Source: Isoetes taiwanensis (taxonomy: Eukaryota; Streptophyta; Lycopodiopsida; Isoetales; Isoetaceae). From it: a stretch of 64,000 nt of DNA. The stretch covers positions 10,100,572 through 10,164,571 of the forward strand of contig JAJEKV010000005.1 in NCBI GenBank assembly GCA_021234155.1. Reading direction: 5' to 3'. The notes below the pieces were generated by a model. That model did not search any database. It saw only the letters and a list, made by a program, of their open reading frames with translations, and was not told where the DNA came from. A program made the translations under genes and the position numbers. Positions 12,400 to 22,709 of the stretch are shown here, piece by piece (position 1 is the first letter of the stretch; every line of letters starts with the position of its first letter).

Positions 12400-12605
12400 C
12401 AAAAGCTCGCCACTTTCAATCTGCCTTGCCAGTTACCCGGTTGCAACATCGGCGATACAGAACACAGGTGAACGCCAGTTTACAGGGAACAATGGGTTTA
12501 TAGCAGTCACAAGCATATCTTGGGTATATTCTAGCATATACCCAAAATATGCCACAAACCCACATAAACCAAGGTTTGCACCCCCCTAGGGGCAACCCAA
12601 AAAAC
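12400..12605 (-). repeat. Dispersed repeat family member 3 (copy A)
   Basis: The longest well-preserved member. It shares the CCTAGGGGCAACCC hairpin, the ATATGCCACAAACCCACATAA block and the GGGTATATTC/GCATATACCC palindrome. It then shares with member 1 the segment containing GAACAATGGG and TTTACAGGG. Copy B counterpart: 45540-45742. Confidence 0.55.
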
Positions 12606-12904
12606 TATACGTTGAGCTGATTTTGGGATTTTTGTGATGTACTAATGAAACTTTTTCTGCCATGTTGTATTTTTTTTTGCATTTATGCTTCATAAATTCC
12701 TAATTAATGCATAGTATGACATTAAATTCTGAATTTTTGTCAGCTGGCTTCCTAAGACATCATCACTGCACAAACCAATTTTCAGAAATTTCAGATAAAA
12801 TTTAGATCAAAGATTTAGCATTAGAATTGTCCGAGCAGCCTGCTGTTGAGCTGGCAACCTTCTCCAAGTTGTTGAGCTGGCAACCTTCTCCAAGTCAAAC
12901 AAGA

Positions 12905-13100
12905 CTAGGACTTTCTAGGCCGCCCCACCATATGGGGGAGAGTCCGCACTGTGATCGGTTGGTCGCATTTGAACCCGTGACTTCGAGCAATGGATTTTAA
13001 GATCCCCATTACTTGATCAATGTTGGCTATGTTTGAAACCCTAACGTCGGGTGTGGCGCTTAAGGTCCCGCTACTAGACCATGCCCTTATCTTCTTTTGG
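12905..13100 (-). mobile_element. tRNA-derived SINE, minus strand (copy A)
   Basis: On the minus strand, GGGCATGGTCTAGT resembles box A and TCACGGGTTCAAATGCGACC resembles box B, about 100 bp apart. This suggests a tRNA-related head with inserted sequence, or a rearranged SINE. Just outside, at about 12838-12895, a 29-bp unit (GTTGAGCTGGCAACCTTCTC) is directly doubled. Confidence 0.45.
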
Positions 13101-16100
13101 TTAGGCATAGCATCATGAATTTTCTCTAGAGCACTCGACCTAGATAATTGCCTTTTTTGCATGCATGGTATTCTTTGCAAGTCTGGGCAGAAGACTACAG
13201 AACAACCACATTTGTTTGCCTATTTCAAATGCAACACCAGTTTTTCAGTGGATGCATGCCAAGAGAAATCCAACAACTCTCCTTGCCTATTCAATGGTCG
13301 AGTTTAGATATCCTAAGTGTTCTAGCATATTGTCATCATTTGCAAATTTGGATGAGACAAATGCAACATTCAAAAGCTAGTTTATCTATAGGGTAGGCTT
13401 GGGGCAGGGGTGGAAAGGAAAGGGTATAAACGAAGAAAAGAAAAGAAAAATACAATAATTAATGAATGTAAAGTAGATTAAATTGAATAAGTGTAGAAGG
13501 TAACTTTTAAAGCTTTTTATTTTTATTTTTGTAACCATTTATTTATTTTTTTTTCTGCTTCTATACAACATTTTCAACATAACTAAGAACCTATACAAAC
13601 ATTTTCCATTGATAGTTTTTTCAAAAGCATTCTCAGGCTCTCATCAAGTGTGCCATGATATGAAATTTTATGTCTAGTTGCAAGTTCGAGGCTACAGTCC
13701 TGCTAATAATTGTATGAAAAAAAGCATTTGAATCGTCTGCATGGAGATCAAGAGGGCAAACATACTTGTATTAGTTGACGCAGAACACAAATCCACTTTG
13801 ATTTTTATGTCAGTTGATTGCGGACATGTAACAGTAATGATGCAAGAACATGCAAAGAATAGAAGGATTCAATCATACGTAGTTCATAATATGTGCATGC
13901 CATATCAAATAGGCACGACCTACTTGTGCACATTCTGCGCAAAACATTCTGCAAAATCTGCAAAGATATTTGAAGAAATGAAAGAAGGGGTTCACCTCCT
14001 TGTGAGCCCGTTATTAACCAAGCAGTTGTCTGTTCCCGCCTCTCACAGGTCTGCTAATCTAAAGCTAATCTGATAATTTGTTCACAGATTGAAGCTTGGA
14101 AGAGAGATAATCTGAAGTATCCAACCAAATAAGATTTAGCCATATCTCAATAGCTCGCCTATATGTGACTACAAAATCGTGCACAAGCTCTTCCACAGAA
14201 AGAATAAAAAGGTTACCAATTATTTTTCGGACCTAAGATTCACAGACAAGTCTTGTTGCTCTATCCAAAAATATAAGCTTCGGTGCAGAGAAAGAAAAGA
14301 GAGGAAGAGGGAAAGCTTTGTAGCTATGAAACTAAGAAAGAATTTGGAAGGAAAAAAAGGGGGACGAATCGAAGACGACAAACAGATATTTTGGAGTTCT
14401 TTCTAATTTTCGTGACCGTAGATGCGAACATAGAGAGATCCAATGGCATGAAATTAATATGGCCTATGGTGCTATACACGTGGATACTCTAGAATTGCAG
14501 CAAATGTCGTAAGGGATGTTAGGCAAGCCTGCTAATAATTATATACACAAGAAATCGATCGCGACGGCCAAGGCCGCCGCGACATTTCTCTCCTCGACTT
14601 ATTCCTGCAAAGACGGATTTGTATACCATTGCAAAAGATGTTCTTGAACTTAATACTGCAGAATTTATATGGGAAGGTTGAGGACATGGGTTTTGTTCGA
14701 TAATCATCTCCTCAAATAGGCCATTGTAGTGAAGCATTTTGGTAATAAGGGTCTTGTCATATATTTGTAAGTATACCAGTATGGTTGCTCATTCACCATA
14801 TTAATTTAACATTCTTACCCCCTCAACTTTTGTCGTTAAAGTAACATCTTATAATAATCAAGAGAACCATAGATCAATTTAATATGGATAGCATACATGC
14901 AAAAAAAGAAAAGCAACTTTGGTTCATCTTTACCATGGTACAATACACTCCAAATAGTTGATGATTTATATAGTCATTGAAAGATCTTAAAGGTCTGAGT
15001 TATTAATGGTGTAAACGCCATTTAAAAAAAAAAAAAAAAAAAAAAACCTTGCACCACAAATAAATAGCAGGGGTTTGGGCAAAGGTCATGTGAGCATTAG
15101 CAAGATCTACCATTACATTGCCGAGATCCCACATCGCTGTCCCCAAATAGCCGAGATCCAATATCATGAGCACCCTAAATAGCCGAAATTCAGACCGCTA
15201 TTGTTTCTTTCTTGCCCATACGCGAAACATTCCAAATTCAATCGATGGGTGCATCGTAGACTCCGAGCCGTCACATTGGTATCGAGCATGGTTTTGGTGG
15301 ACCAAAATCATTGCGGCGCCATAGTCTAACTCATTAGTTGATGGCATAAAACCCTTGGGGATCTTTGCTTCTCCTCTTAATATGGCACCATCCGTGATTT
15401 GGCCCCATTACGCATTTTATTCTCGCTCAAAAAAATGAACTATTTGTTGCCTTTTTCTAATCATTTTTTCGGTTTCTCAATCTTTTTGCCACAAATTAGC
15501 CTTCCAACGACGATTTGTGGCTAGATTTTTGTAAAACTCCTCTTTTTCGCCTCCCAAACGGAAGTTTTCTTTTCCCTTCCCATTGCGTGCGCCTTTATTT
15601 ATTGCCAAAAGCTAATAATTGAAATCCTCTCATTCAAAGGTTCAAACACTTAAAAACGGATGCCCAATCACGTCGGTGGTCAATTATCACTAAAAAATTC
15701 TTGAGAATTGTTACGGAGAAAACAGAGTCCAAATGGCATCGTGATTTTTCTTCAATGTTAAGTTGCCGATCGAATTGGCCGATCTGAGATGTTTGCAACG
15801 ATCATTGCAAAGAAATTCAGGCTTACATGATGCCCAAAATGCATCTTCCACGTAAAATTTCAATTCTTGGAAAAGTTTATGGCTTACCGATGATCATGCG
15901 ATAAGAAAAATCAGAAATAAGAAAAGTCTAGCTTCGCTTCAAATGGTTTGGACTTTGGACATTGCCCCGTTGCAAGCTTCCACACTTAATCAAAACCTAG
16001 CAGAGGGTATTCACGACCTCTCATACAGAAATATGACACATTTTATTTCCAACATCAGATAATGCCAAATTGAAAAAATGCAGGAAAGATGGGTCCATTT

Positions 16101-16504
16101 TGTTCTTCTGAAGTTCGAACGAAAAAAACAGAGCACAAAGAAACCAGAACGAAAATGGCAATTACATATGAAGGATATTCACCTCGAAATAAATTAATTT
16201 ATTTCCTCCTTTTATTTAAATGGATATAAAACTATTATCATATGATGGAGGATCACATAGAATGACTCCAATCCTCATAGTGGTAGATAAAATTTATACT
16301 TCAATGAGAAAGTGCAACAACCTTTTGTTAACTACTGCAATAAAGTATTTATATTCTTCCCGAATGAAGGGATGAATGCAACAATGAATTTATAATTATT
16401 AAAGATCCAATTTCGTACGTATCAAGTTTGAAGAACTGAAAGCAAGATTATACTACACTTCATCCAAAACGCCTCCTTCAGGTCTAAGCAAGCACACGGC
16501 TTTT
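13101..16504. other. No recognised gene (copy A)
   Basis: Holds a 110-residue open frame at 13741-14073 with no recognisable family, whose copy-B version differs by one residue. A purine-rich tract lies at 14283-14370 and a run of about 22 A at 15025-15046, which is much shorter in copy B. A ~42-bp segment near 14690-14735 (containing TTTTGTTCGATAATCATC) is missing from copy B. Nothing supports a gene strongly. Copy B counterpart: 46241-49611. Confidence 0.5.
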
Positions 16505-19500
16505 CTAACAAGCCTCACTTTTTGGGATATGATTGCGATCAAGGAATAACTTAAACCAATATGCCGATTGCTTTGGATATCTTTTCAAGTCTTGACTTCG
16601 TTCTATGTGAAACAACCCAAATCTTCTAGTGTATCCAGCATTGAATTCCCAATTATCTGTAATTGCCCAATGAAAATATCCCTTTACAGGTGATCCGTCC
16701 CTAATAGACACAATGTTAGTCAAAATATAAGATACTGAATATCTTGAAAATATGGACATACCTAATAGCATGTAGCAAATTTTGAAGATGGGCATTAAAA
16801 TACTTCATTCGCAAATTGTCTTCGACTGCTGTGGGAAGTTTGGAATCATGAAGATCCATGTTCCCTAGAGAAAAATGTCAAATTAGAGAAGACTAATACC
16901 AATACAAAGGTACTTGAATATAAAGCATACCATTTTCAGTGATGTAAATCTTTTCAGGGTTGTATTTTTTTCCAATGTATTGAAGTAGACTACGAATTCC
17001 CCAAGGGGCGAGGTTGAAACTACCATTCTGCAACAAACTTATTCAAGAGCCAATAAGAACACTTTCAATTGAGGGGTTTACAAAGAATGCTTACCTCTAG
17101 GCCAATTCTCTCTCCTTTTGTGTTAAAGGCTGTAAAGACAATTTGAAATATGGAAAGGTTTAATACGTGATAAAATCTTATATCCGTATATATAGAGTCA
17201 ATATTCTCCATTTGTACAACATAAAAAATCTTACGTGTGCCATAGACTCGATGATCGGGACCATAAGCCATGATGAAATTGGGGTGGTTTTTGTCGTTAG
17301 CATCAGTTGCACTAGAGTAATAATTAATGCCTAGGAAATCAATTGACCCCTTGATTTGGCTTGATTCTGCTCCACTAAATGTTGGTAATCGTGATCCAAC
17401 CCTATCCTTCATTATACGAGGGTAATCTCCATTTACAATGGGATTCAACAACCTAAAGAAACCCAAATTAGTCACATAAGCAATGAGGAAGAAAACTAGG
17501 CAAGTAAGGGGGTTTTACCATCCAAGCTCAAAATCTAGGGCTCTAGACTGAGCTGCAACATCTTCTTTTGAGTCAGTCAAGGGCTCATACGAAATAGAAT
17601 CTAGCGTGATGCCAATTTGCCCTTTTTGAGAAGCCTACATGGGCAAGGTTAAAAAGATGATCCATGTTAGTATAGCAAATTCTTAATTCTCGAAGTAAAG
17701 AATCCAGGAAGGGAAAAGCTATCTTATCTATATCTAGCTCTAGCTTATGGAAAGAAAGTGATATTCCCTTAAAACTATAATTCCAAAGAGACAAATTTTT
17801 TTGTTGTTGATACCTCTATTCTAATATTGCTTCATATTTGTGGTACTTTAAGAAGCACGAATTCCTGTCGCAGGGGTCCACTTCAATAATCAAAACCAAT
17901 CAACAAAATACTCCGACGACTTTTGATATTTAAAATTAGTTATCTTATATAAAAGAAAATTATGATTATCATTCCCTGAGAATGTTCAATAATATCGAAT
18001 ACTATGTCATCCTTCTAGAAACAACCATGAGCTGTTTTAAGAAGCATGCTTTAATTGTCAAATTTGACACATGACAAGATCTTGCGGTATGAGTCTAGAG
18101 ATGACTATCATACCTGAAATTCCTTCTTGTACACTATGAACTCCCCTAAAATAAATTAGCAATTAAAGAGAGGTGCCTTGGCCTTTGGTCTAGTGGTAAC
18201 AACTAGTGCTAGAAGAAATATGTCTCAAGTTTGAGACCACCCGAGCCGCACTATGTAGAGACCATCCAGAGTCGCACTATGTATAGTTCTGCCTCATGGC
18301 CCCATATGGTCTTTGGCATCATCCGATGTACTAATTATACTTGGTCGTCTATATGGTCTTTGACGCCTATCCGCATAATTTGATGCGTATGTGGTCTTTA
18401 CGAATATGGCATATTTGATGTACTAATTATACTTGGGAGGGGTATCTGCGGACATGGCATAACTTGACGTCCTAATTATAATTCATAGGGGAGACTTGGC
18501 TAATAATTATTTTGACGTATAAGACACAACAATTATATTTTAATTCTAACATGATTAATAAATAAATATGGTGGCATATGGTAGGCTATGTGGTCTTTGA
18601 TGCCTATCCCCAATATTTTGATGTCCATGTGGTTTTTGGGGACGTGGCATATTTGACGTCCTAAATATACTTGGGAGGGCTCTATGCGGACATGGCATAA
18701 TTTGATGTGCTAAATTATGATTGGTAGGGAGACTTGGCTAACAATTATTTTGACATATGAGGTACGACAATTATATTTTAATTCTAACGCGATTAATAAA
18801 TACCATTTGGTTGGCCTAAAGATGCTTTTCTATCGGTTGGATGTGGGTGCTTTTATAACCATTGGATGGTCTTTGACGCGTATTTGCGGATGTGGCATAT
18901 GGTTGCTTATATGGTCTTTGACGCCTATTCGCACAAGTTGATGCCTATGTGGTCTCTACAGACGTGGAATTATTTGACGTACTATTTATACTTGGAAGAG
19001 GTCTCTGCAAACGTGGCATAATTTGACGCACTAAACCCAAGGTTCGACTAGTCTGACAGTTTGCATGGGAACAAATCCAAGAGATATAAATAAGCAAATG
19101 ACACAGTTGTGGCAATTCCACTCCAGGGTGGAAGTCTTTGACATGAGGCAGATATCAGAGAATTTTGTGACATATCAGAGATTTTTGTGATGGGGGAGCT
19201 TGTCCGAGAGATGGATCAAGATCTTGCCACCTGAGTTGAGTAGAGCTTCAATCCACGAACTTCCAGGAATGTAATAAAATGCCAATTCCGATAACTGCCT
19301 CTGATTTCTTGCCAAGAACCTGGTAGTTGTTGTGGTCGAGCTTTCAACTTGGTGCCATAATGGAATCTGGGCCTAATTATACTTGGGAGAAGTCTATGCA
19401 GATGTGGCATAATTTGACATATAAGAGAAAGCCCCTCCGGGCTTGATTCCGGAGGGTCATGCAGGCCGACACGCGCCGGAATCAAGCCCAGAGGGGCTTT

Positions 19501-21601
19501 CACCTAACATAAAAATCGACTACTCTACTTTCAGCCGCTGATCAGATCTTGTCTAATGGCCTTGATTTGATTATGCAAGAATACACTTCAAAAAGAAGGG
19601 TAAAAACGTGCAGTTGTCAGAATCACAGGGTAGAAAAATCAGAAAAGAGAGTGAAAATTGTCTGGTCGGTTTTCTTGAATTGAATCTCTGCCAGGTGGCG
19701 AGATATGATTGGCAGATTGGGCTAAAAGTAGAGTAGGCGGTTTTTACGAAGTAATTATAATTGGTAAATTGGTATGGGAGACTCCATCACGGTAAATGTC
19801 GGACGTGGACATGTTATAGCCAGCCTTAAATGGCAAAAAATCTATTTGGTTAGCAGAAGTTGCTTTTCTAACAGCTGGACGTGGGTGCGTTTGTAACCGT
19901 TGGATGTGACACGTGGCAAAATGGGTCGAGTTTTCACAAAGACATACCTGGAATTCCTTCTTGTACGCTGCAACGGCGGAAGAATGTGCTCGGAGCATGT
20001 TGTGAACAACAATATAGGGTTCCGTTTTGGAGTCTCCAACAAGGCAAACAGGGGAATCGAAGCCGGCCGGTATAGCTTGGAATTGCTCCAACCCAACAGA
20101 ATCAGCTGGCTTGTTGCATCGTCCAGGTGCCCAGTTGCCCAATAAATATCCCTGAATTGCGTTCATATGTGGCTCGTTTAACGTGCACCAATTCTTCACT
20201 CTGTCTCCGAATGTCTTGTAGCAGAATCTGGCATACGCTGTGAAATCTTCCCTGTTTTTTTTTTCCATCCCTAACAGTTTAGTAAAATGAATTTTCATTT
20301 GGTGAACAATTTTGTTCCATTTGTTTTTACTTACACAACTTGGTCGTCCATCCAGCCTAGGTATTTGCAATGTAGTGCCAATGGCATGTCAAAGTGGTGC
20401 AGTGTTACAAAAGGCTGGATTCCTGAGATCGAGGAACGAAAAGGTCAGAAAAATATATTAAGTTTGGAAAAGAAAATCTGGATAGAATTTTAGAATGCCT
20501 TTGGCAAGCAATGCATCAATCAGATTGTTGTAATATTGGACCCCTTCTTGGTTCACATTCCCAGTACCATCTGCAAAAGTCCAAACCAGAACAGGGCCAA
20601 GGAGTTCAAAAAAGAAAACAAACGTTCTACAAATCTTTTTTCTTGAAAGAGAATCACAAATGCTGCACGCAAGCACTTACTAGGGAATATCCTTGCCCAG
20701 GAAATAGAGAACCTGTAGGAGTCTACATCCAAATACTTCAGACATTTATCTATGTCTTCCTGCATACAAGTGATTAATCAGCTACAGGATGCTGCTAAGA
20801 GTATTTATGAGCTACACAATAAACCTTATAACGGTGGTATGTATCAGCAGCAACAAAGGGGTTTCCATTATCTGGGATATTGCTATCACTTTGGATTTTG
20901 CCTGTTAATCAGAAAGCATTGTGAGAAAAAAAAAGGGCAGCAGATTGCAAGGTTTATAGGGGCAAGTCAGGACCTGAATCTCTGACAAAAGCATCCCACA
21001 CAGTTTGCCCTTTGCCTCCAGTAAATGCAGCACCTTCAAACTGCACCAAGTGTTTGCATTGCAGAGTATGGTGTTATATAAACATATCAGCAGACATATG
21101 CTTTTTGTGTTTACATATTACTGAATCAGTATACATATCAGTAGACATATTCAGTAGGGAACCTACCTGCATAGCAGATGATCCCACCCCGAATACAAAG
21201 TCTTCGGGAAACGCAGATCTGTGCAAACCCTCATTGAACACAATGGGACTGGTCGGATTCGCCGCGGTTGGACCACAAATTTCGGTTGCAGGAACAGAAG
21301 CAGCACAGCAGAACACCTTCACTGCAAATTACAAATGGCACAGTTATTAGCACCAAATTAGCATCTCAGATTACAGTAGAGTTTGTCTATGAATGAATAA
21401 AGAACCTCCTGTGCTTCTTTTGATCCCCACACTTTGGCAGGACACTAAAGGTAACCTGATATCAAGATGGATCAGCAACAGAAAAAGCAAAGAACAAAAT
21501 AAGGTTATGCATTCTAATTACCTTGGCATGTAAGCATTGCCATTTCTTGGAAGGAACTCCGATGGAGAAAGTGAAGAAGAGAGCATGCTAGACATAGCCA
21601 T
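16505..21601 (-). CDS. GH1 beta-glucosidase, probably plastid-targeted (copy A)
   Basis: Fifteen exons join in phase into about 578 residues: 21522-21601, 21406-21455, 21167-21321, 20974-21040, 20825-20901, 20681-20759, 20499-20570, 20335-20422, 19948-20251, 17519-17634, 17235-17452, 17095-17129, 16931-17027, 16762-16864, 16505-16700. The N-terminus is Ser-rich, ends in KVFCCAAS and looks like a plastid transit peptide. Family landmarks follow: [38 protein letters not shown] (acid/base near Glu249), GINYYS, and IYITENG (nucleophile near Glu478). Both catalytic Glu are present. GH1 enzymes hydrolyse beta-glucosides; plastid plant members often activate stored defence glucosides, but the substrate here cannot be read. 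Oddities are HHFDMP for the usual HWDxP, DNWEF for DNFEW, SISYEP where copy B keeps the consensus WYEP, and a GC-AG intron after 20499. Confidence 0.92.
18171..18262 (+). mobile_element. tRNA-derived SINE in GH1 intron 9 (copy A)
   Basis: GGCCTTTGGTCTAGTGGTAAC is a close box A match, and CTCAAGTTTGAGACCACCC resembles box B about 35 bp later, the spacing of a tRNA-derived head. It sits antisense to the beta-glucosidase gene inside its longest intron. Confidence 0.6.
18330..19030. repeat. Imperfect ~240-bp tandem repeats in GH1 intron 9 (copy A)
   Basis: A block with TGGTCTTTGACGCC, GGCATATTTGA, CTAATTATACTTGG, GCGGACATGGCATAA and CTTGGCTAA...ATTATTTTGAC recurs at about 18360-18540, 18590-18790 and, more degenerate, 18860-19030. 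A stray unit lies near 19370-19420. These inflate intron 9 to about 2.3 kb while the other introns are mostly about 80-250 bp. Copy B counterpart: 51440-52140. Confidence 0.75.
19427..19501. repeat. 26-bp GC-rich inverted repeat in GH1 intron 9 (copy A)
   Basis: Arms 19427-19452 and 19476-19501 are reverse complements at 25 of 26 positions (GAAAGCCCCTC, then GGGCTTGATTCCGG), separated by 23 bp. The block is much richer in GC than its surroundings. It could be a tiny fold-back element or an RNA hairpin within the intron. Confidence 0.85.
19511..19745. mobile_element. MITE-like element in GH1 intron 9 (copy A)
   Basis: A 235-bp segment is bounded by inverted repeats: the left end AAAAATCG, ACTACTCTACTTTCAGCC matches the reverse complement of the right end at 23 of 26 positions. 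I could not find a convincing target duplication, so the superfamily is unknown. It lies directly beside the 26-bp hairpin. Confidence 0.5.
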
Positions 21602-21647
21602 GATGCTCTTCTTCTTGTGCTATGCATATAAGACTTGTTGTAGAGGT

Positions 21648-21655
21648 TATATAGA
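21648..21655 (-). promoter_or_regulatory. Putative TATA box of GH1 gene (copy A)
   Basis: On the minus strand CTATATAA lies about 47-54 bp upstream of the chosen ATG at 21601, leaving a short leader. The ATG is the first in frame, and a second follows two codons later. Confidence 0.5.
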
Positions 21656-22113
21656 TGGTAGCACGTTTTAGGTGCAAATAGCGCGTTTTATATTGTAGAG
21701 GTGCAAATTTTTACATGGCTAAGGCACATCTATATACTTCTCATAGAGACTGTCCACATCGCCAAGACTTTTTTAAGCTTGTTTTCCAAGTAGGCCTATA
21801 TTGTATATATGCTGAGATTGCAAAGTCGCCGATGATCTCTTTACGTTGTATTTTAACTCTTTTTACCTACTCTTCAAATTCAAATTGTTCAAACAACACG
21901 TGGTGGGTACTTAAAAGTACTCTAAACTTTCATTTAGCCTCTATAGGAAATTTTCCTTCTGTAAACCATGGTTCTCATTTACAATCCTCAAGAATTTTTT
22001 CCTATTAATGGTTCCCCAGTTAGCTCCTTAACATTTAATTTTGGTAGATATGAGACAAATACTCCTTCCATTAACAAAGTGTACTATTCTCTTTCTTTAA
22101 GAATCTATTAAAG
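21656..22113. other. GH1 upstream region to transposon (copy A)
   Basis: The promoter-side spacer differs from copy B (54769-55174) by indels: a repeated GCGTTTTA piece near 21664-21690 and a ~30-bp segment near 21800-21850 are missing in copy B. The 100 bp next to the Harbinger element are nearly identical again. No other element is recognised. Confidence 0.5.
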
Positions 22114-22116
22114 TAA

Positions 22117-22500
22117 GGGTCCATTCAGACCTATGGTTAAGTTAAGTTAAGTTAAGAAAAAATTAACTAGCTAGTTTAACTTAACTATAACAATTGTATT
22201 CGCACCCAAAAGGGTTAACTTTCTATTAAATACTAAACTTAACTAAGACAAGCAAAATATCTTCACACCCACAATAGTTAAATTAATAATTTTAACCTAA
22301 CTAAACAACATGGGTTGTTGTTCAGACATTGTCCTATTAAGTTAGTAGTTAACCAAAATGCCTTCACACACGCCATTAGTTAAGTTATAAAATTAACGTA
22401 ACTAGAATGCCTTCAGACCATTCTAGTTAAGTTTATTATTTTAAACTTAACCAATTGCCCTCACACATGTTCTAGTTAAATTATCTACCTATTTCAAAGA
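22117..22500. promoter_or_regulatory. Subterminal motif array of the Harbinger element (copy A)
   Basis: The first 380 bp repeat a pattern of TTCAGAC or TTCACAC followed 10-20 bp later by AGTTAA, about seven times at 40-60 bp spacing: near 22123, 22200, 22261, 22321, 22363, 22410 and 22451. Repeated subterminal motifs are commonly transposase-binding sites in class II elements; that role here is inferred. The same array is in copy B at 55178-55560. Confidence 0.5.
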
Positions 22501-22709
22501 TTTTGCTTTATTTACCTACCTTTAGATATAAAATTACAATGGTATAAAGTCTATATGCCAAACAAAATACACCATACTACGTTTTGAGCATATTAAAGAA
22601 ATATAGATATCTTTTTATGGCATAAAGTTAGCATACAATTACAATGAGTTCGTATGACGAAAACGTATACCATACGTTATAAACTTACGAGTAAAAGCAG
22701 TTTCTAGAT

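Noticed and set aside
12905-13180. 91-residue minus-strand open frame
   Set aside because: It overlaps the tRNA-derived SINE and is broken in copy B.
13741-14073. 110-residue open frame conserved in both copies (13741-14073 and 46886-47218)
   Set aside because: No recognisable domain or splice context. Conservation between the copies only reflects the duplication.
18171-18262. Functional tRNA gene
   Set aside because: The promoter boxes are present, but I could not pair an acceptor stem or a convincing anticodon arm; a SINE head explains it better.
19216-19503. 95-residue open frame on the minus strand in the GH1 intron
   Set aside because: It runs through the 26-bp inverted repeat and intronic repeats; it is a by-product of the GC-rich hairpin.
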